Program-made: the position numbers and the translations under genes
Notes under the pieces: generated by a model
Database searches by the model: none
Told to the model about the DNA's origin: nothing
Seen by the model: the letters and a program-made list of their open reading frames with translations, nothing else
Origin: an uncultured Lachnospiraceae bacterium
GTDB lineage: Bacteria; Bacillota; Clostridia; Lachnospirales; Lachnospiraceae
Length of the DNA: 10,579 nt
Reading direction: 5' to 3'
NCBI GenBank assembly: GCA_947594085.1
Contig: CANQEB010000070.1
Span: 1 to 10,579 of the forward strand
In this document: positions 5,289-10,579 of the stretch, in pieces
How positions within the stretch are numbered: the first letter of the stretch is position 1
Layout: every line of letters starts with the position of its first letter

Positions 5289-8200
5289 ATGCTGAAGCCA
5301 TTTTTTGATGTGTTTCCAATACTGGATGTCGACGGGGACTTGCGTAGTCTGCTTGAGTTTGTGCAGGTTTCCCGGGTTACGATGAACCGGGAACGGACAT
5401 TCATGCATATCTATTTGGAGAGCGAGAAGTTGATTCAGAAGAAGCATATTTTTGAGCTGGAGAGCTCCATCAAGGATCAGCTTTTTTCGGATACTTTGTT
5501 GACCGTCAAAATCATTGAAAAATTTCGACTGTCCAAGCAGTATACGCCACGCAAGCTGATGCCAATTTATGAGGACAGCATTCAAATTGAGCTGAAGCAG
5601 TACAATGCGTTGCTCTGCAGCCTGTTTCGAGACTCGGAGAAGGAGTTTACGGGCGAGGATTCGCTTGTGCTTAGAATACCGGACAATATCATTGCTGACG
5701 GGAAGGAACAAGAACTGCTCGAGATTCTCGAGAAGATTTTTTGCGAGCGCTGCGGTCTGGATTTTCATGTCAGTGCACAGCGCGTAGAACCGAAAGAGAA
5801 CAAGCGTCGCAAACAGCAGGATCAGGAGTTAGAGCAGGAGATCGCTGCGATCACAAAAAACTATGCGGCTGCAAAGCTTGGCACTCATGCAGACGCTATA
5901 GACGACGCGAGCAATGTGACGACAAGCAAAATAGCGGAGAACAAGGCTGACAATGCTGGCAGTGATGCGATAAAGCTAGGAAAATCCGATACCGACAACA
6001 GGCAGAAAACAATACCCGCGTCAAATCCTGGGGATGGGATCAAAAAATCAAAGAAAGATTTTTATCGCTCTGCCGGACGCTTGGGGAATGTGCGGCGCTC
6101 TTCGGACCCGGACGTCTTCTATGGGAGAGATATCGTCGGCGAGGTCACACCGATCGAGGAGATTACAGGTGAGATCGGTCGGATCGTTGTACACGGTCAG
6201 GTCATGAGTGTAGAGCAGCGCGAGCTTCGCAACGATAAAATTCTTTTTATTTTCAACATCACAGACTTCACGGATTCGATCGGCGCGAAGATGTTTCTGG
6301 ACAGAGAACAGGCCCAGGAGCTTGTAAAAGAGATAAAGGCTGGCGCGTTTTTGTTGATCTCCGGCGTGACGACAATCGATCGATATGACAGCCAGCTCAC
6401 GATAGGCAACATCAACGGGATAAAGAAGATTACTGATTTTCGCGAAAGGCGGCTTGATACATATACCGACAAACGTGTAGAGCTGCACTGCCATACAAAG
6501 ATGAGCGACATGGACGGCGTTTCTGACGTCAAGGATATTATAGAGAGGGCGATGAGCTGGGGGCACAAGGCGATCGCGATCACGGACCACGGGGCGGTAC
6601 AGGCGTTTCCAGACGCCAATCACGCAGTGCCGAAGGACAGCGACTTTAAAGTGATCTATGGCATGGAGGCGTATCTGGTCGATGATTTGAAGGAGATTGC
6701 GACAGGCGAGAAGGGGCAGACACTCGACGACCCGTATGTTGTATTTGACCTGGAGACGACCGGCTTTTCGCCTGATCAGTGTAAGATCATCGAGATTGGC
6801 GCTGTGAAGGTGGAGGCGGGAAAGATCACGCAGCGCTTCAGCACGTTTGTCAATCCAGGTGTGCCGATCCCGTTTCGTATTGAGGAGTTGACTGGCATCA
6901 GTGACAATATGGTGCTTGATGCGCCGACGATTGAAAAGGTGCTGCCGGAGTTCATGGAGTTTTGCGACGATTGTGTCATGGTGGCGCACAATGCGTCGTT
7001 TGACATGAGTTTCATTGAGAAGAACTGTGAGCGGCAGGGACTTTCCTGCAAAAAAACGGTCGTGGATACGGTCGCAATGGCGCGCGTGCTGCTCCCGACG
7101 CTGAATCGCTATAAGCTGGACACGGTCGCGAAGGCGGTTGGAGTGGCGCTGGATAACCATCACCGTGCCGTGGACGACGCGGAGTGTACGGCAAATATTT
7201 TTTTGAAATTTGTCGCAATGCTGAAAAAGCAGGGACTTGAGACACTAGCGAAGCTGAATGAATTCGGCGCCTCATCGGAGGAGCAGATCAAGAAATTGCC
7301 GACGTATCATGCGATCCTTCTGGCCAAGAACGACATCGGCCGTGTGAATCTCTATCGGTTGGTATCCTGGTCACATATCAATTATTACAGCAGGCATCCC
7401 CGCGTTCCGAAGAGTGTGTTGCAGAAGTATCGTGAGGGCTTGATTCTCGGTTCTGCCTGCGAGGCTGGGGAGTTATATCAGGCACTGGTGCGAGGCGCCC
7501 CGGAGCCGGAGATCGCGAGGCTGGTCAATTTCTACGATTATCTGGAGATCCAGCCGCTCGGCAACAATATGTTTATGACGCGGGAAGATTACTCTGATCG
7601 AAAAACAGTGGAGGACCTTAAGGAGTTGAACCGTCGCATCATCGAACTCGGCGAGCGCTATCATAAGCCAGTGGTTGCGACCTGCGACGTACATTTTCTT
7701 GATCCGAAGGACGAGGTCTACCGCCGCATCATCATGTCCTGCAAGGGATTCAAGGATGCAGATATGCAAGCGCCGCTCTATCTTCGCACGACAGATGAAA
7801 TGTTGAAGGAGTTCGAGTACCTCGGGGAGGAGAAGGCACGTGAGGTCGTGATCGAGAACACGAACAAGATTGCGGACATGTGTGAGCGGATTTCCCCGGT
7901 GCGCCCGGACAAATGCCCACCTGTCATCGAGAATTCCGATCAGATCCTGCGAAATCTCTGCTATGAGAAGGCACACGAGATCTACGGAGAAGAGCTGCCC
8001 GAGGTGGTGTCGGAGCGGCTGGAGCGTGAGCTGAATTCAATTATTTCAAACGGGTTCGCCGTAATGTACATCATCGCGCAAAAGCTGGTGTGGAAATCAA
8101 ACGCGGACGGCTATCTGGTCGGCTCACGAGGCTCGGTCGGATCGTCGTTTGTGGCGACGATGGCCGGCATTACAGAGGTAAATCCGCTTAGCCCGCATTA

Positions 8201-9812
8201 CTATTGTCCGAATTGTCACTACAGCGATTTCGATTCGGGTGAGGTGAAAAAGTTCGCCGGGATGGCCGGCTGCGATATGCCGGACAAGGACTGCCCGGTG
8301 TGCGGGACGAAGCTGAAGAAGGAAGGCTTCGACATTCCGTTTGAGACGTTCCTGGGCTTCAAGGGAAACAAGGAGCCGGATATTGATCTCAATTTCTCGG
8401 GAGAGTATCAGAGCAAGGCGCACAAGTACACCGAGGTGATCTTCGGGGCGGGGCAGACGTTCCGCGCCGGCACGGTCGGCACATTGGCGGACAAGACGGC
8501 GTTCGGCTATGTGAAGCGCTATTATGAGGAGCACGGGCAGCACAAGAGAAACTGTGAGATTGATCGGATCGTACAGGGCTGTGTCGGCGTGCGTCGCACG
8601 ACGGGACAGCATCCAGGCGGGATTATCGTGCTGCCAATCGGCGAGGAAATTTATTCGTTTACACCGGTGCAGCATCCGGCGAATGACACGGAGACGGATA
8701 TTGTCACCACACATTTTGACTATCACTCGATTGACCATAATTTGCTAAAACTTGATATTCTCGGACACGATGATCCGACGATGATTCGCATGCTCGAGGA
8801 TTTGACCGGGATCGATGCCAGACAGATTCCGCTCGACGATCCGCAGGTTATGTCCCTGTTTCAGAACACGGACGCGCTCGGCATCCGGCCGGAGGACATG
8901 CGCGGTGTGCCGCTGGGGTCGCTCGGGATACCGGAATTCGGCACGGAGTTTGCTATGCAGATGCTGATCGATACGAAGCCTCAGTATTTTTCGGATCTGG
9001 TGCGGATCGCGGGCCTGGCGCACGGCACGGACGTATGGCTCGGCAACGCGCAAACGCTGATCCAGGAGGGCAAGGCGACGATCTCAACGGCGATCTGTAC
9101 GCGCGATGACATCATGATCTACCTGATCGGCAAGGGCATGGACAGTGAGCTCTCGTTCACGATCATGGAGAGTGTCCGAAAGGGCAAAGGACTCAAGGGC
9201 GACTGGGAGAAGGAGATGGTTGCGCATGGCGTTCCAGACTGGTACATTTGGTCCTGCAAGAAGATCAAATACATGTTCCCGAAGGCGCATGCAGCGGCTT
9301 ACGTCATGATGGCGTGGCGTATCGCGTACTGCAAGATCAATCATCCGCTCGCGTACTACGCAGCGTATTTCAGCATCCGCGCGTCAGGCTTTGACTATGA
9401 ATTGATGTGCCTTGGACTGGACCGTCTGCTCTATCACATGGACGATTTTGAGCATCGAATGGATACACTCACGAAAAAAGAGCAGGATTCCTACAAGGAT
9501 ATGAAGAGCGTGCTTGAAATGTATGCGAGGGGCTATGAGTTTATGCCGATCGATATTTATCAGGTGCAGGCGGTACGGTTCCAGGTCATCGAGGGGAAGA
9601 TTATGCCGTCCTTGAGCGCGATCTCCGGGCTCGGCGACAAGGCGGCCGCAGCGGTAGTCGATGCTGTGAAGGATGGGCCGTTCCTGTCGAAGGACGATTT
9701 CATGACGCGGACGAAGGTCAGCAAGACGCTCACGGATCTGCTCTGCGACCTGAAAATTCTCGATGGCCTGCCCGAGACGAATCAGCTTTCGATCTTTGAC
9801 TTCGCGAGTTAG
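5289..9812 (+). CDS. polC: DNA polymerase III alpha subunit, Gram-positive type (PolC)
   Basis: The replicative DNA polymerase of Bacillota, with built-in 3'-5' proofreading. 1507 residues from ATG 5289, set by AGGAG (5277-5281); the frame opens earlier at GTG 5226 but without support. Order: N-terminal domain (1-170); hydrophilic linker (about 170-280); OB fold (295-384); PHP domain (VELHCHTKMSD, H400 and H402; ITDHGA, D433 and H434), interrupted by the DEDDh exonuclease (483-640: D487, E489, D572, H625, D630), then resuming (ATCDVHFLDP). The polymerase core has GSRGSVGSS (946-954), a four-Cys zinc site (C973, C976, C1002, C1005), catalytic D1031 and D1033 (EPDIDLNFS) and D1156 (LKLDILG). 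The D1033-D1156 spacing of 123 equals that of the Geobacillus enzyme. The C-terminus LPETNQLSIFDF is typical. It is slightly longer than Bacillus PolC (1437), partly from the linker. All active-site residues are intact. Confidence 0.98.
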   Translation: MLKPFFDVFPILDVDGDLRSLLEFVQVSRVTMNRERTFMHIYLESEKLIQKKHIFELESSIKDQLFSDTLLTVKIIEKFRLSKQYTPRKLMPIYEDSIQIELKQYNALLCSLFRDSEKEFTGEDSLVLRIPDNIIADGKEQELLEILEKIFCERCGLDFHVSAQRVEPKENKRRKQQDQELEQEIAAITKNYAAAKLGTHADAIDDASNVTTSKIAENKADNAGSDAIKLGKSDTDNRQKTIPASNPGDGIKKSKKDFYRSAGRLGNVRRSSDPDVFYGRDIVGEVTPIEEITGEIGRIVVHGQVMSVEQRELRNDKILFIFNITDFTDSIGAKMFLDREQAQELVKEIKAGAFLLISGVTTIDRYDSQLTIGNINGIKKITDFRERRLDTYTDKRVELHCHTKMSDMDGVSDVKDIIERAMSWGHKAIAITDHGAVQAFPDANHAVPKDSDFKVIYGMEAYLVDDLKEIATGEKGQTLDDPYVVFDLETTGFSPDQCKIIEIGAVKVEAGKITQRFSTFVNPGVPIPFRIEELTGISDNMVLDAPTIEKVLPEFMEFCDDCVMVAHNASFDMSFIEKNCERQGLSCKKTVVDTVAMARVLLPTLNRYKLDTVAKAVGVALDNHHRAVDDAECTANIFLKFVAMLKKQGLETLAKLNEFGASSEEQIKKLPTYHAILLAKNDIGRVNLYRLVSWSHINYYSRHPRVPKSVLQKYREGLILGSACEAGELYQALVRGAPEPEIARLVNFYDYLEIQPLGNNMFMTREDYSDRKTVEDLKELNRRIIELGERYHKPVVATCDVHFLDPKDEVYRRIIMSCKGFKDADMQAPLYLRTTDEMLKEFEYLGEEKAREVVIENTNKIADMCERISPVRPDKCPPVIENSDQILRNLCYEKAHEIYGEELPEVVSERLERELNSIISNGFAVMYIIAQKLVWKSNADGYLVGSRGSVGSSFVATMAGITEVNPLSPHYYCPNCHYSDFDSGEVKKFAGMAGCDMPDKDCPVCGTKLKKEGFDIPFETFLGFKGNKEPDIDLNFSGEYQSKAHKYTEVIFGAGQTFRAGTVGTLADKTAFGYVKRYYEEHGQHKRNCEIDRIVQGCVGVRRTTGQHPGGIIVLPIGEEIYSFTPVQHPANDTETDIVTTHFDYHSIDHNLLKLDILGHDDPTMIRMLEDLTGIDARQIPLDDPQVMSLFQNTDALGIRPEDMRGVPLGSLGIPEFGTEFAMQMLIDTKPQYFSDLVRIAGLAHGTDVWLGNAQTLIQEGKATISTAICTRDDIMIYLIGKGMDSELSFTIMESVRKGKGLKGDWEKEMVAHGVPDWYIWSCKKIKYMFPKAHAAAYVMMAWRIAYCKINHPLAYYAAYFSIRASGFDYELMCLGLDRLLYHMDDFEHRMDTLTKKEQDSYKDMKSVLEMYARGYEFMPIDIYQVQAVRFQVIEGKIMPSLSAISGLGDKAAAAVVDAVKDGPFLSKDDFMTRTKVSKTLTDLLCDLKILDGLPETNQLSIFDFAS

Positions 9813-9882
9813 GTGCGTCATGGCTCGTGCCGTGAAAATCCCGTCATAAGTGAAATTATGCGAGAGTATATAAGGAGACGCC

Positions 9883-10392
9883 ATGTTTCAGAAATTTTAT
9901 CCGGACGAGTATCTGGATTCGACCTACAGCATCGACTTTGATGCGCTTTACAGGAAAGGATATCGCGGTATCATCTTTGATATAGATAACACGCTGGTAC
10001 CGCACGGCGCGCCGGCCGATGCGCGCGCGAAGGCGTTGTTTGCGCATCTGAAAGAGCTTGGCTTCCAGTGCTGCCTGCTGTCGAACAACCAGCGGCCGCG
10101 TGTCGAGATGTTCAACGAGGAGATTCAGGTGCTTTTCATCGAGAACGCGCACAAGCCCTCGCGGAAGAGCTACCGCAGGGCGATGGAGCTGATGCACACG
10201 GATCTTACGACGACGCTGTTCGTGGGCGATCAGCTGTTCACGGATGTGTACGGCGCGCGGCGTACGGGAATCTACTCGATCCTCGTGAAGCCGATCCACC
10301 CGAAGGAGGAGATTCAGATCGTGCTGAAGCGTTATCTGGAGCGGATCGTGTTATACTTTTACAAGCTGCGCCGCTTGCAGGGAAAAGGATAA
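9883..10392 (+). CDS. yqeG: YqeG family HAD-type phosphatase
   Basis: A 169-residue member of the HAD-IIIA phosphatases. Motif I is FDIDNTLVPH with D33 (nucleophile) and D35; motif II is LLSNN (S67); motif III is HKPS (K91); motif IV is FVGDQLFTDV with D116 and D121. All four catalytic motifs are intact, so it is likely an active Mg-dependent phosphatase; the substrate in this family is not firmly known. There is no signal peptide or clear membrane span, though the C-terminal helix (IVLYFYKLRR) is hydrophobic and basic. AAGGAG (9872-9877) stands five bases before the ATG. The 70-base gap after polC shows no terminator, so it may be read from polC; in many Bacillota yqeG starts a ribosome-assembly gene cluster, whereas here it precedes rarA. 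Confidence 0.93.
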   Translation: MFQKFYPDEYLDSTYSIDFDALYRKGYRGIIFDIDNTLVPHGAPADARAKALFAHLKELGFQCCLLSNNQRPRVEMFNEEIQVLFIENAHKPSRKSYRRAMELMHTDLTTTLFVGDQLFTDVYGARRTGIYSILVKPIHPKEEIQIVLKRYLERIVLYFYKLRRLQGKG

Positions 10393-10414
10393 TTAGAAAA
10401 AAGGGGTGTTTTCA

Positions 10415-10579
10415 GTGCTGGGACAGATGAGTTTGTTTGACGACAGAGAGCAGATGTCGCCGCTGGCGAGCAGGCTCCGTCCGGATACTTTGGACGAGTA
10501 TGTAGGGCAGGAGCACTTGGTTGGCCCGGGGAAATTGCTGCGGCAGCTGATTGAGCGAGATCAGATCTCCTCGATGATC
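10415..10579 (+). CDS. rarA: Replication-associated recombination protein A, N-terminus (3' truncated by window)
   Basis: Only 55 codons are visible. SPLASRLRPDTLDEYVGQEH then LVGPGKLLRQLIERDQISSMI matches the conserved N-terminus of the RarA / MgsA / WRNIP1 AAA+ ATPase family, which acts at stalled replication forks and binds SSB and the clamp loader. The Walker A motif would begin just past the window end. The leading MSLFDD-like segment resembles a clamp- or SSB-contact tail seen in the family (inference). GTG 10415 is preferred because AAGGGGTG (10401-10408) lies six bases before it; ATG 10427 is the alternative. It follows yqeG by 22 bases and is likely cotranscribed. Confidence 0.88.
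   Translation, partial: MLGQMSLFDDREQMSPLASRLRPDTLDEYVGQEHLVGPGKLLRQLIERDQISSMI

Noticed and set aside
6048..7163. Open frame of 371 codons on the minus strand inside polC
   Set aside because: It lies wholly antisense to the conserved OB, PHP and exonuclease regions of polC, and its translation is rich in Arg, His and Leu with no recognisable domain; it is a codon-composition shadow.
8124..8738. Open frame of 204 codons on the minus strand inside polC
   Set aside because: Antisense to the PolC catalytic core, with an Arg/Ile/Leu-rich translation and no motif or convincing ribosome site.
9845..9860. CATAA / TTATG hairpin between polC and yqeG
   Set aside because: A five-base, AT-rich stem with no T run after it; too weak for a terminator.
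1..10579. CRISPR arrays, tRNA or rRNA genes, insertion sequences
   Set aside because: No regularly spaced repeats, no tRNA-like cloverleaf or rRNA stretch noticed, and no transposase motifs in any plausible frame.

Overview
The window looks like a chromosomal segment of a Gram-positive, low-to-moderate GC member of the Bacillota, most likely a clostridial species (Lachnospiraceae-like is my guess). The reasons are a full-length Gram-positive type DNA polymerase III alpha subunit (PolC), the Bacillota-type small HAD phosphatase YqeG, a RarA start, and strong AGGAG / AGGTGA-type ribosome binding sites. No tool was run; all assignments come from reading motifs.

Layout. The left edge holds the C-terminal 155 residues of tryptophanyl-tRNA synthetase (trpS, with its KMSKS loop). 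A small 11-cysteine DUF3795-type protein follows 25 bases later, and then a terminator-like hairpin (842-873). Next comes a hipB-hipA type II toxin-antitoxin operon (1011-2654) with its own AT-rich promoter and an operator-like inverted repeat over the -35 box. Converging on hipA from the other strand is an RluA-family pseudouridine synthase (2686-3729). Upstream of it is a 184-base non-coding gap holding a consensus minus-strand promoter, an inverted repeat shaped like a tyrosine-recombinase core site, and a short tandem repeat. A complete Tn916/ICE-type tyrosine recombinase (3914-5041, minus strand) follows. It is divergent from polC (5289-9812). After polC come yqeG (9883-10392) and the start of rarA (10415 to the window end).

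How the parts fit. trpS, polC, yqeG and rarA are housekeeping functions (aminoacylation, replication, replication-fork maintenance). The stretch from about 830 to 5050 looks like an accessory patch: a toxin-antitoxin pair and an integrase without visible excisionase or cargo. The most interesting points are: (1) a HipA kinase placed just downstream of trpS, when the KMSKS-motif serines of aminoacyl-tRNA synthetases are known targets of HipA-family toxins; (2) a 12-7-12 inverted repeat next to the integrase 3' end that could be its recombination site; and (3) an outward-facing promoter between that repeat and the integrase that may drive the pseudouridine synthase. I do not see a clearly new multi-gene system.
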